Shown here: piece by piece, positions 16,968 through 25,536 of the stretch | Layout of the letters: each line of letters opens with the position of its first letter | Numbering within the stretch: position 1 is the first letter of the stretch | From: an uncultured Flavobacteriales bacterium | GTDB taxonomy: Bacteria; Bacteroidota; Bacteroidia; Flavobacteriales_D; Sanyastnellaceae | Direction: 5' to 3' | Assembly: GCA_937974555.1 (NCBI GenBank) | Contig: CALJKR010000067.1 | Coordinates: forward strand, 1-42,762 | DNA length: 42,762 nucleotides | Translations under genes and position numbers: made by a program | The notes under the pieces: model-generated | Databases searched by the model: none | Told to the model about the DNA's origin: nothing | What the model saw: the letters and a program-made list of their open reading frames with translations, nothing else

Positions 16968-17981
16968 ATGAAAAAGCTTTTTATCCTATTCATTTTGTGC
17001 AGTTTGATTGTCGAAGATTCTTTTTCGCAATTCAGATATGACTATGGAGTGCGCCTTGGTGCAGCCAATTATTTGGGGGATATTGGCGGTAAGGGTTTGC
17101 CTCGTCGCGACTTTGTCGTGGATATGCACATGCCCTCTACTCGTTGGGCTGTCGGTGGTTTCATTAGAAAAAGAAAGAACAAAAGAATTGCCTACAGTGC
17201 AACTTTGGATTACTTGAGAATTCAAGATACCGATCAACTGTCAACATATTTTCCCAGAAGAGCAAGAAATCTTGAGTTTAAAAATGACATGTTGGAATTG
17301 AGTGGACGTCTGGAGTACACCCTATATTATGACAGTGACTTGAGTAACCAAGGTTATTTCAATCCCGACATGAAAATATATGTATTCAGTGGCGTTGCCG
17401 GTTTGTATACCAATCCCAAAGGCTATATCAATCAATACGCGGCAGATTATATCGGATCGGCTACTGGAAATCCCGCTGCAAACTATTATGACACTTGGAT
17501 TTCTTTGCGTAAGTATAAAACAGAGGGACAGGACAATTCATACTCTCCATTCGCTGTATCTATTCCAATGGGTATTGGAATGTATTTCACCTATCAAAAG
17601 AAATGGCGTGTGGGTTGGGAATACAACTGGCGATTGACGTTTACTGATTATTTGGATGATATTTCAAAAGAATATCCAACCAAGGAACGCATTAGAGAAA
17701 CCGCTGGAGAAATTGACGCTCCAATTGTTACTGGCTATGTTTTTCATTCCTATGATGAAGAATACATTGACAGTCCAATGAACGTTGAAAATATTCCCGC
17801 TGCTAATTTTTGGTACCAAAACAGCCCTCGTGGAAATCCTCTTAACAACGACAACTACATGACTTTCCAAGTCTATGTTTCGAAGGTGATTCGCTCCAAA
17901 TCCAATTTCTACAAATCCAAATACAATTGGATGCGTGGTAGAAGCGGTGGTGGTGTGAAAAGAGCCAATGTACGATTCTAA
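16968..17981 (+). CDS. DUF6089 / PorG-like outer-membrane beta-barrel protein
   Basis: A 337-residue exported barrel. The ATG at 16968 gives the signal peptide MKKLFILFILCSLIVEDSFS; an upstream in-frame start would precede it with 19 unneeded residues. The mature N-terminus (YDYGVRLGAANYLGDIGG) is the hallmark of the Bacteroidota family to which the T9SS component PorG belongs, and the rest alternates in barrel fashion (WRVGWEYNWRLTFTDYLDDIS). The C-terminal tail is basic and Gly-rich (RGRSGGGVKRANVRF). Whether this is PorG itself or a paralogue cannot be decided here: the usual porG neighbours (NAD kinase, uppS, bamA) are absent. A small hairpin with the stop codon in its loop (CGATTC-TAA-GAATCG, 17973-17987) ends the gene. 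Confidence 0.78.
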   Translation: MKKLFILFILCSLIVEDSFSQFRYDYGVRLGAANYLGDIGGKGLPRRDFVVDMHMPSTRWAVGGFIRKRKNKRIAYSATLDYLRIQDTDQLSTYFPRRARNLEFKNDMLELSGRLEYTLYYDSDLSNQGYFNPDMKIYVFSGVAGLYTNPKGYINQYAADYIGSATGNPAANYYDTWISLRKYKTEGQDNSYSPFAVSIPMGIGMYFTYQKKWRVGWEYNWRLTFTDYLDDISKEYPTKERIRETAGEIDAPIVTGYVFHSYDEEYIDSPMNVENIPAANFWYQNSPRGNPLNNDNYMTFQVYVSKVIRSKSNFYKSKYNWMRGRSGGGVKRANVRF

Positions 17982-17993
17982 GAATCGGGGCTT

Positions 17994-20900
17994 TTAGAAA
18001 TCCATATTCAAAGACAAATAGAATACGCGTGGCAACACTTGGTTGTCGTCTATTCCCCATGCCCAATCGGCCCTCATGAAGTATCCCAATACTTTGGAAC
18101 GAAGTCCAAATCCATAACCCATTATGATGGGCTCACGATTGCTACTTACTGTAACAGTCACTGGATTTTGAGTCACACTATTGGTATTGAAGGTACTCTC
18201 GTTGGAATAAGGCGTGCGTCCTGTCCAAGCTGATCCCACATCATAAAATCCAATCACTTGAAAGTGACGAATAAATTCACTCTTGATGGGTTGCTTAGCC
18301 AAGTAGCTGAATACAGGTACGCGAATTTCACTGTTGATAGCGGCAAATGAATTACCATTTCTGGCATTGATATAAAATCCGCGCATCGGGCCACAAAATG
18401 AAGCGAATTTATAATTCATATCTTGTGATATGACTGTCGATTGATCTACGCGTTGCACCAACCAATTGTCAACCCCTCCCAAATAATGAACTATTTTCTG
18501 GGTACCGAAAGAGGTGGCACCAGCCACTCGGAAAGCACCAATAATCGTTCGGTGGATCGGTATATAATACCTAAAATCTCCACCTAAAACTTGCATATCC
18601 GTCTTCTTGTCCCAAACGTTGAGCTGTTGGTATCGTTCATACCAAAATTTTCCACGCACTCCTTGCATCAGATTCAATCCCAAAGACCGCGTATTGTCCA
18701 TCACGTACTCTGCCAACAAGCCCACGTGATGTTCATTCTGATTGGGAAAAGCCAAACTGGCAGGATCTACACTCAAATTAATGCTACGGTCCCAACGATA
18801 AACCGCCGTTGCTTTAAACGCTTGAAATTCATCCAACGGATATTTCCATTCGTGAGTAACATAATACGTTTCCTGACGATAAGCTTCATTCACACCACCC
18901 CATTTCTGAGATCTTCTCTGAACAGACCACTTTTTATCTATTCGGTCCTTGTTGTTTTCAAAGGCAATTCCAAAATCACTGTTTCGAATATCCATGGACA
19001 ATCGAACAGCTCCTGTTAATCGGTAATCTTCCAATAAATCACTCAATGACACCTTGAACAATGCACTCATTCCTGGAAAAATACTGGTAGGCCCTGCATC
19101 AGCACTCTGGTAAAATTGACTGGCAAATGTGTTATCCAGTTTTGTCGTTGCAAAATCCGTAGTAAAATTCAATTCGTAATTGCTCCGTCTCCACTCCATG
19201 GGTTTTTTCTCTTTGGGCTTGGCTTCTGCCATTTCATCCAAAACCAATGTCTTTTTTTCTATCGTGTAAGATCTTCTTTCTTCTGCAAACAAATAATCCG
19301 AAATGACAATATCCCCGATCGTACTTTTTCTACCTACCCATTTTAAGGTATCTGAAGGCAACGCAATGGCCTCATGTTCTTGAGATGGGATAGTTTCTGA
19401 TAACGACGGTGTATTTAATCCCTGTCTAATCAAAGCGGGATGTCCATAAAAGCCATGCTCCATGACCCAACTATTGTCTTGGTTTCTCCATTCACGGGCA
19501 TTAGATAGGTAATTGATTTGAGCCAACTGCCTTACCTTGGGCTCCTTCCGATAGTGAATCGTGGTGTCAATTGAAGCAATGACAGAATCCCATCGTATTT
19601 GATAAAATAGTTGCCCCTCTTCTCGCTTTTCTACACACCCCATCTCTTCTTTTCCCCATTCAAAAGCAAAAGTCAATGGGTACACACTTTCATAAATTCT
19701 CTCTGGCTTGGAAGACAACGAGGAGGGCTCTATTTGATTTAATACATATTGCGTTCCCTTTTCTGTGGTTTCACGACTTAAGTAAATCACTTTTTTGTTG
19801 GGAAGATATACGGGTGAGTAATCATCCTCCTCTGTCTTGGTTAAAGCCTTGGGCGTATTACCCGTGGTTGGCATGATAAACACGTCGCTCTTTCCAGCGC
19901 TTACCCCAATGAACACAATTTGTTTTCCGTCTTGACTAAAACGAGGGCTCAGCATCTTATCTACAGCAAACACTTGCTTTTCAGACCAACTTCTTTCTTT
20001 TACATTCCATTGAGCGTATCTCAAAAAACCGCGCTTCTCATAAAATACCGCCAACATCTCGCCCCCCGGATGCCAAGCCACATGCGGGTATGTGTAATCA
20101 TTAAGTCGATCTGATTTGGGCTGCTTTCTCAGAATACATTTCAATTGATCTTTCTCAACATCATAAACCCAAACCTTGAATTGGCCCCACTCATGGGTAA
20201 CAAAAGCCCAATACTTTCCATCTGGAGAAAGAGCATAATCCCGGTACTTAAACTTTTTCTTTGACTTCAAAGACAATTCTCCCATTTTCCTTTGAACCTT
20301 TTTGTCTTTGGAGTAATCCGGCGGGAGGGTCAGGCGCTGAGCTCGTGTTCGATAATACTGATAAAATTCCTGAACCAATGCGTCCATTGATTTTCCAATA
20401 ATCAATTCAAAACCCAAATCTATTCCTCGAGCAAATCGAGACATTTGGAGAATACTGGGAATAACATTGGTGCCGTATCGATCTGCTATAAAACTCCAAA
20501 ATGCCGCGCCCCCAAGTCTCGCTGATTCACTTTTCCAAAAGTTGATCTGAATTTTTTTACGACGCAACTCTTGCAGCATAAATAGATCCAAAACCTCTTG
20601 CCTTTCACCGCCCAACCAGTAGGCCATTCCCTGAACAAACCAATCCGGGTAATTGGAAAAGGCCAACGCCTTAACCGCATCCTTCCATGAATTTCCTAAT
20701 AAAACTTGAGATATTGAAATCTCAGCCAAGCCACGACGCAGTTGAGCCTGATAGGCCAAATGATCACCTTCAAAAAACACAAATAATTTATTTTGAATAA
20801 TCTGAGAGGTCCCCATTATACCGTTGTTCTCATCCAACGTGGTTCCAATATTGCTTTGGCGCATGTCTGACTGACTCAAGTATGACATGATATATATGCG

Positions 20901-21161
20901 CTCTGAGGGTTGAAACCCAAAATAGGCAATCATCTCTGACATGATTGCATCTGCCTTTTGTGCCGTTTCCAAGGCCAGCTTTTCACCACCTTGATAAAAA
21001 TATACATCCGTATACTTGCCAGAAAAATAAGACCATTCAAAGTCCCGGTATTGAACCCGATTCTTACCAAAGGTCAAATTGCTTCCTTGATAAAACTGCG
21101 ACAAAACCGGTGATACTCCGCCTAAACAAAACAGAATAATCAAGAGGTAAAATTTTCGCAT
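17994..21161 (-). CDS. Large exported protein: pseudo-metallopeptidase, WD40-like propeller and outer-membrane barrel
   Basis: A 1055-residue protein with signal peptide (MRKFYLLIILFCLGGVSPVLS). Residues about 30-290 resemble the MA-like (gluzincin) domain of TolB/PD40 fusion proteins, but where an HExxH helix would be expected I read RRGLAEISISQVLLG, and the later P-WF-EG motif reads PDWFVQGMAYWLGG with Gln for Glu, so it is probably not catalytic. Residues about 300-520 carry PD40 propeller repeats (RDYALSPDGKYWAFVTHEW, SPRFSQDGKQIVFIG, YSPVYLPNKKVIYLS). The last 350 residues look like a D15/BamA-type barrel (YLGGVDNWLVQR, SFAAINSEIRVPVFSYL, IGFYDVGSAWTG, GFGLRSKVLGYFMRADWAWG). It is probably an outer-membrane protein with a large periplasmic part. 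Role unknown. An alternative ATG lies six bases upstream. Confidence 0.78.
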   Translation of the reverse strand: MRKFYLLIILFCLGGVSPVLSQFYQGSNLTFGKNRVQYRDFEWSYFSGKYTDVYFYQGGEKLALETAQKADAIMSEMIAYFGFQPSERIYIMSYLSQSDMRQSNIGTTLDENNGIMGTSQIIQNKLFVFFEGDHLAYQAQLRRGLAEISISQVLLGNSWKDAVKALAFSNYPDWFVQGMAYWLGGERQEVLDLFMLQELRRKKIQINFWKSESARLGGAAFWSFIADRYGTNVIPSILQMSRFARGIDLGFELIIGKSMDALVQEFYQYYRTRAQRLTLPPDYSKDKKVQRKMGELSLKSKKKFKYRDYALSPDGKYWAFVTHEWGQFKVWVYDVEKDQLKCILRKQPKSDRLNDYTYPHVAWHPGGEMLAVFYEKRGFLRYAQWNVKERSWSEKQVFAVDKMLSPRFSQDGKQIVFIGVSAGKSDVFIMPTTGNTPKALTKTEEDDYSPVYLPNKKVIYLSRETTEKGTQYVLNQIEPSSLSSKPERIYESVYPLTFAFEWGKEEMGCVEKREEGQLFYQIRWDSVIASIDTTIHYRKEPKVRQLAQINYLSNAREWRNQDNSWVMEHGFYGHPALIRQGLNTPSLSETIPSQEHEAIALPSDTLKWVGRKSTIGDIVISDYLFAEERRSYTIEKKTLVLDEMAEAKPKEKKPMEWRRSNYELNFTTDFATTKLDNTFASQFYQSADAGPTSIFPGMSALFKVSLSDLLEDYRLTGAVRLSMDIRNSDFGIAFENNKDRIDKKWSVQRRSQKWGGVNEAYRQETYYVTHEWKYPLDEFQAFKATAVYRWDRSINLSVDPASLAFPNQNEHHVGLLAEYVMDNTRSLGLNLMQGVRGKFWYERYQQLNVWDKKTDMQVLGGDFRYYIPIHRTIIGAFRVAGATSFGTQKIVHYLGGVDNWLVQRVDQSTVISQDMNYKFASFCGPMRGFYINARNGNSFAAINSEIRVPVFSYLAKQPIKSEFIRHFQVIGFYDVGSAWTGRTPYSNESTFNTNSVTQNPVTVTVSSNREPIIMGYGFGLRSKVLGYFMRADWAWGIDDNQVLPRVFYLSLNMDF

Positions 21162-21198
21162 TATCATTGCCGCAATTTAACTCAATAACGGACAATCT

Positions 21199-21864
21199 AT
21201 GGCTCCACAATCGATAAAAAGGGATAAATTAACGGTCTATGTGTGGCCCGTTGGACCTTTTCAAGAAAATTCCTACTTGGTGGTTAATGAAAACAACGTG
21301 GGGACCATCATTGACCCAGGTTTCAGTCAATCTTATGAGGAAAAATCATTTCAAGATTTTGTCGAAAACAACAATATACAATTGGATTACATACTCAATA
21401 CTCACTGCCACATTGATCACATTTTGGGCAATGATTTTTGTGTCAAAAAATGGAACTTGCCTCTGTATTATCATGAATTGGAAGAAAGTAATATTGAACG
21501 ATCCATACAGATGAGTGCGCTTTGGGGCATTGATTATACGCCATCACCAAGTGCAACCGCCCATATCGATGAAAACTCCAAAATCCTAATTGCTCAGGAA
21601 TCCGTTGAAACATGGTATGTACCCGGTCACTGCAAAGGCCACCTGGCCTTTATTCATCACCCTAGCCACTCGGTATTCAGCGGTGACGTGCTCTTTAGAG
21701 AAAGCATAGGACGTATCGATTTACCGGGAGGAGATGCCGATGAAATCGAGGCCAGTATCAAAAATTTGTATACACTTCCAGATGATTACGTCATTTTCTC
21801 GGGACATGGTCCTTTGACAACCATAGGCCATGAGAAAAAACACAATCCCTTTGTCAGAGGTTAG
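21199..21864 (+). CDS. MBL-fold metallo-hydrolase, glyoxalase II-like
   Basis: A 221-residue cytoplasmic hydrolase. The zinc motif THCHIDHILGN places His69, His71, Asp73 and His74 in the HxHxDH arrangement; further ligands are in VPGHCKGHLAF and VFSGDVLFRESIGRIDLPGGD, and the last His in FSGHGPLTTIGHE. The GRIDLPGGD segment is typical of the YcbL-like group of hydroxyacylglutathione-hydrolase relatives. It is small and lacks the C-terminal substrate domain of true glyoxalase II, so the thioester substrate is open. Its stop codon overlaps the stop of the convergent histidine kinase gene, leaving no space for a terminator. Confidence 0.9.
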   Translation: MAPQSIKRDKLTVYVWPVGPFQENSYLVVNENNVGTIIDPGFSQSYEEKSFQDFVENNNIQLDYILNTHCHIDHILGNDFCVKKWNLPLYYHELEESNIERSIQMSALWGIDYTPSPSATAHIDENSKILIAQESVETWYVPGHCKGHLAFIHHPSHSVFSGDVLFRESIGRIDLPGGDADEIEASIKNLYTLPDDYVIFSGHGPLTTIGHEKKHNPFVRG

Positions 21865-22907
21865 GCTTTCTTCAAGGTAAACGCAAAGGTAGAACCGATG
21901 CCTTCGGTACTGCGAACACTAATTGTCTCCTGATGGGCTTCAATGATATGCTTGCATATCGCCAAACCCAACCCAGAACCTCCATCATTTCGGGAACGAC
22001 TTTTATCCACGCGGTAGAATCTTTCGAAAATACGCGGCAAATGCTCTTTGGCAATGCCTATGCCGTTGTCTGCAACCTCGCACAGGACATGCTCTTCCAT
22101 ATCATAAAACCGAACTTTGACCTCGCCTTCAATGTGTCCGTAATGAATACCATTGGATATCAAATTGATCAACACTTGCTGAATACGGGCATAATCACCA
22201 ATCACCATCAATTGCTTGGGAGATCCTTCTTTGATGTATACATTCATCTGTTTTGAAACCCCCAACTTCTCCACCGATTCCATGGCTGCTTGAACGCATT
22301 GAACCAAATCAAATTTGGCCAAATGGATAGGCAGACCTCCGCTCTCTAATTTGGATATTTGATCCAAATCTCCAATAAGCGCATTCAAACGATCCGCCTG
22401 CCGATTGGCTTTGGAGAGAAATAATCGAATTTGCTCTGGATCTGACAACTCGTCATCTAACAAGGTTTCAATGTATCCCTGAATTCCAAACAACGGTGTT
22501 TTTAATTCATGGGCCAAATTCCCAATAAACTCCTTCCTAAAAGAATCCGCATCACGCAGGGCCTTAACCTCATGTATTTTTTCATCCACCCATTCAGAAA
22601 CCTCATCTTCGATGTCGTGCAAAACATCATCGGCCATCAGTAGTGGTGCACGTTTATCCGATTGGCTTTTGAAGGCATGGATGTTTTTATAAATGACCTT
22701 GATTTTGGCGTACAGAAAGTTCTCAATAAAAAAACCAATCAAATAATAACAGAAAATCGACAGAACCAAGATGCTCCCCAAAAGTGGAAGCCAAGATTGA
22801 ACTTGAACAATTTTAAATGCTACCAGAGCCGAGACCAACATAAGCAATACCAGTACAATCCAAAAGGTTGTCCATAAAGCTACACCGTTGGGGGTCCTTG
22901 GTTTCAT
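21861..22907 (-). CDS. Sensor histidine kinase, PhoR-like
   Basis: A 348-residue membrane kinase. Two transmembrane segments (about 12-33 and 40-64) are separated by only a few residues, so there is no periplasmic sensor domain, as in PhoR. A cytoplasmic linker leads to the HisKA domain with the phosphorylated His133 in GNLAHELKTPLFGIQGY, then the ATPase domain with N box (NLISNGIHYG), G1 (VADNGIGIA), F box (IFERFYRVDKSRSR) and G2 (GGSGLGLAICKHI). It is coupled to the response regulator by a TAATG stop/start overlap. Phosphate sensing is an inference from architecture and from the Pho-box-like repeat upstream of the operon; no pst genes are in the window. Confidence 0.93.
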   Translation of the reverse strand: MKPRTPNGVALWTTFWIVLVLLMLVSALVAFKIVQVQSWLPLLGSILVLSIFCYYLIGFFIENFLYAKIKVIYKNIHAFKSQSDKRAPLLMADDVLHDIEDEVSEWVDEKIHEVKALRDADSFRKEFIGNLAHELKTPLFGIQGYIETLLDDELSDPEQIRLFLSKANRQADRLNALIGDLDQISKLESGGLPIHLAKFDLVQCVQAAMESVEKLGVSKQMNVYIKEGSPKQLMVIGDYARIQQVLINLISNGIHYGHIEGEVKVRFYDMEEHVLCEVADNGIGIAKEHLPRIFERFYRVDKSRSRNDGGSGLGLAICKHIIEAHQETISVRSTEGIGSTFAFTLKKA

Positions 22908-23584
22908 TAGGGTTCAAATTTATACCCTACGCCTTTAATTGTCTTAAAAAATTCATCCCCAATTTTTTCACGTAATTTTCTGATGTGGACATCGATGGTT
23001 CTATCTCCAACAATCACATCATTTCCCCAAACCGCATTTAAGATGAAATCCCGGGTAAACACTCTTCCAGGTGCAGAAACCAGCAAAGCCAAAAGCTCAA
23101 ATTCCTTTTTGGGCAAGTGAAACACCTCTGATCCTCTGGTAACCACATAACGTTCTTTATCGATGATAATTCCGCCGGTATCCTGTACCTCCTGCGCTGC
23201 GCTTGAAGATCCATCCAGTCTTTTTAACCATGCCTTTACTTTGGAGATTAAAATTCTGGGCTTGATTGGTTTTGAAATATAATCGTCACCTCCAGCTTCA
23301 AAGCCCGCCATTTGACTGTAGTCTTCGCTGCGTGCAGTTAAAAAAGCGATGATGGTGGATTTGCCTTCTGGTAACTCTCTGATTTCTCTGCAAGCCTCCA
23401 TTCCATCCATCTCTGGCATCATCACATCCATTAGAATCAAATGCGGGTTGAATGAAACAACTTTGCTTACGGCTTCCTTACCATTTTGAGCAGTCGCAAT
23501 TTGAAAGCCCTCCTTCTCAAGATTGTATTGGAGCAAATCGACGATGTCTTGCTCATCATCCACTAACAGGATTCTGTATTGCAT
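22907..23584 (-). CDS. OmpR/PhoB-family response regulator
   Basis: A 225-residue DNA-binding response regulator. The receiver domain (1-120) has the acidic pocket at residues 9-11 (VDDEQ), phospho-acceptor Asp53 in LILMDVMMPEMDG, the Thr in FLTARSED and the Lys in YISKPIKP. The winged-helix output domain (about 135-225) ends with DRTIDVHIRKLREKIG and TIKGVGYKF, the OmpR/PhoB recognition helix and wing. First gene of the pair with the kinase. The promoter region carries three TTAAC repeats at 11-bp spacing upstream of a perfect -7 box, suggesting that this regulator, or another PhoB-type protein, activates the operon. Confidence 0.95.
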   Translation of the reverse strand: MQYRILLVDDEQDIVDLLQYNLEKEGFQIATAQNGKEAVSKVVSFNPHLILMDVMMPEMDGMEACREIRELPEGKSTIIAFLTARSEDYSQMAGFEAGGDDYISKPIKPRILISKVKAWLKRLDGSSSAAQEVQDTGGIIIDKERYVVTRGSEVFHLPKKEFELLALLVSAPGRVFTRDFILNAVWGNDVIVGDRTIDVHIRKLREKIGDEFFKTIKGVGYKFEP

Positions 23585-23600
23585 ATTCTAATTTATGAAA

Positions 23601-23646
23601 CAAAAGTAGTATTTGACGTGTTAATTTGAGGTTAAGTAGAGGTTAA
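23601..23646 (-). promoter_or_regulatory. Pho-box-like triple repeat and promoter of the two-component operon
   Basis: Reading the minus strand, TTAACC (23646-23641), TTAACC (23635-23630) and TTAACA (23624-23619) recur with an exact 11-bp period. Ten bases after the third copy comes TACTTTTG (23608-23601), a perfect TAnnTTTG box, and the ATG follows 16 bases later. No TTG is found where a -33 element would lie; the repeats occupy that region, as expected for an activator-dependent promoter of the PhoB/PhoP kind. Confidence 0.6.
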
Positions 23647-23679
23647 TGATTGTAGAAAAAAAACAAAGTACATTGCGAC

Positions 23680-24471
23680 ATGAATTGGAAAGGAAAAAAG
23701 GTTTGGATTATCGGCGCTAGTTCTGGAATTGGCCAAGGATTGGCTATCGCCTTCAATCAAATTGGAGCATTTGTCATTTTAAGTTCAAGAAATAGCGATA
23801 GATTACAACAAACACAAGCGCTTTTGGCAGCTCCTGAATCATCGGATATCATTCCGTTGGATCTATCCGCTTCCACCTCCATCCAAAATGGAATCGAAGT
23901 CTTTCAAGCCCGACATTCATCCATCGACTTATTGATTCACAGCGGCGGAATTAGCCAACGCGCCATTGCCGAAGAAACGTCCATTGCAACTACGAAGCAG
24001 ATTTTTGAAAGTAACTTTTTTGGACAAATTCCCATTACGCTTTTTGCTGTCAAAATGATGAAGCAACAAGGATTTGGAAAAATTGTAGTCATAACCAGTT
24101 TTACCGGCAAATGGGGCTTCTATTTGCGCTCATCTTACGCCGCCTCCAAGCATGCATTGCACGGATATTATGAGAGCTTGCGAATGGAAGTAGAAGGACA
24201 TGGAATACAAATTCAGTTGGTTACTCCCGGATTTATAGCTACGGATATTTCCAAAAATGCCATCGATGGCAATGGAAAATCAACGGGTGAAATGGACGAA
24301 AATCAGGCCAATGGGCTTTCTGTTGAAACCTGCTCAAAACAGATCATTCAAGGCATTGAAAAAGGGAGATGGGAATTTGGAGTAGGGGGAAAAGAAAAGT
24401 TAGGATTGTGGATCAACCGTCACTTTCCTCGCTTGTTCCAAAAAATTCTGCGCAAACAGAGCGCTCGATAA
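23680..24471 (+). CDS. SDR-family oxidoreductase
   Basis: A 263-residue classical short-chain dehydrogenase. Cofactor loop VWIIGASSGIGQGLA at the N-terminus, the Asp in IPLDLSAS, LIHSGGISQRA, catalytic Ser in VVITSFTGKWGF and the Tyr/Lys pair in YAASKHALHGYYESLR. The substrate-loop region (VTPGFIATDISKNAIDGNG) resembles DHRS7-like dehydrogenases acting on lipid or steroid-like carbonyls. The arginine/serine-containing segment after beta2 (LSSRNSDRL) suggests NADP(H). It stands alone on the plus strand; its stop codon abuts the stop of the convergent VOC gene with no base between. Physiological substrate unknown. Confidence 0.92.
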   Translation: MNWKGKKVWIIGASSGIGQGLAIAFNQIGAFVILSSRNSDRLQQTQALLAAPESSDIIPLDLSASTSIQNGIEVFQARHSSIDLLIHSGGISQRAIAEETSIATTKQIFESNFFGQIPITLFAVKMMKQQGFGKIVVITSFTGKWGFYLRSSYAASKHALHGYYESLRMEVEGHGIQIQLVTPGFIATDISKNAIDGNGKSTGEMDENQANGLSVETCSKQIIQGIEKGRWEFGVGGKEKLGLWINRHFPRLFQKILRKQSAR

Positions 24472-25536
24472 TCAGTCTTTGATTCTACTAAAACGCAGCG
24501 CTTTGAGCATAAAATCAGGCAATGGTTTTAGCGGATCTCTTTTCTCGACATTCAAGTAAACGCCCCATTTCTCGATGATCGGGACTTTGTATACTTCTAT
24601 CATCTCAATTAAAATCCCATCTGGATCGTCAATGTAAACACAATGAACCTTGGTATTTCCCATACTCAGAGCATCTTGCGAATCACAAGTAAAAGGAAAT
24701 CCTTTTTCAGCTAACAACTGTCCCAATTGCTTCATGCCCTTGACATCCAATCCCAAATGAACAAAACCCAAATCTCCCCAGATTCTGCCTTTAAATATCT
24801 TCTTGGATTTGCGAGATAAAACCTGAATCAATTCAATATAATTGGTTCCCGTAACCTTGGCAAATCCTCCGCCCGTGGGTTTTGAAGGGCGCAACATGAC
24901 TCTTCTAAACTCAGCATCACCGCCTGGAAAATTTGCCCATTCTTCAAAAGTCCCCGTTTGATCATACACCACCTCGTCAAATCCCAAAATATCGGCGTAC
25001 AATTTCATGCTTGCTTCGATATCACTGACACCCATGGCACAGCCCATAACACCTCCAGAATGATGACCGTTGTTGGTATACCAGCGGTCGTCAGAGGTAA
25101 ACTGAAAATAATTGCCGTCTGGATCCTGCAAATAAAAAGCTGGACGTCCATCCGGACGTTCGTGCACTTCATACACCTTTTCCACCAATCCCTGGGTTAT
25201 TTCCTGGGAGTACTGAACATCTCTGGATTTGAAATGAATGTAATTGATTCCTATATCTCCCCACTCAAAAGCATTCAGGTTGTATTTGGGTTCAAACGAG
25301 GTGGGTTGAATCACCTCTATGGCACAACCCCCTTGGAGATTCAAAACCATGCTCGCTCTTTTGGTTATAACCTCTTGATGTGTGTATACCTGCATCAAGG
25401 GAGCAGGCTGCACCGAATCAAAAAAGGGTATATCGAGACCAAACAATTTTCTGTACAATGGTAAAAAACGATTCATATCACTCACAGCTAAACCAATGTG
25501 CTGCATTCCATTTACCCTGGACAAACTAGTTTTCAT
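24472..25536 (-). CDS. VOC-superfamily (glyoxalase/dioxygenase-like) protein, two-domain
   Basis: A 354-residue protein with two vicinal-oxygen-chelate domains, that is four beta-alpha-beta modules: GMQHIGLAVSDMNRFLPLY, then YIHFKSRDVQ...FYLQDPDGNYFQF in the first half, and GCAMGVSDIEASMKLYADILGF, then GFVHLGLDVKGMKQL...YIDDPDGILIEMIEV in the second. Candidate metal ligands are His13, the His in GFVHLGLDV and the Glu in LIEMIE. Extradiol dioxygenases and glyoxalase I share this layout; nothing identifies the substrate. Its start overlaps the end of the acyltransferase gene by 11 bases, so it is the last gene of the ABC exporter-acyltransferase operon. Confidence 0.87.
   Translation of the reverse strand: MKTSLSRVNGMQHIGLAVSDMNRFLPLYRKLFGLDIPFFDSVQPAPLMQVYTHQEVITKRASMVLNLQGGCAIEVIQPTSFEPKYNLNAFEWGDIGINYIHFKSRDVQYSQEITQGLVEKVYEVHERPDGRPAFYLQDPDGNYFQFTSDDRWYTNNGHHSGGVMGCAMGVSDIEASMKLYADILGFDEVVYDQTGTFEEWANFPGGDAEFRRVMLRPSKPTGGGFAKVTGTNYIELIQVLSRKSKKIFKGRIWGDLGFVHLGLDVKGMKQLGQLLAEKGFPFTCDSQDALSMGNTKVHCVYIDDPDGILIEMIEVYKVPIIEKWGVYLNVEKRDPLKPLPDFMLKALRFSRIKD

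Noticed and set aside
16968..17981. PorG, the T9SS barrel component
   Set aside because: Family resemblance is good, but the usual porG neighbours are missing, so it may be a paralogue.
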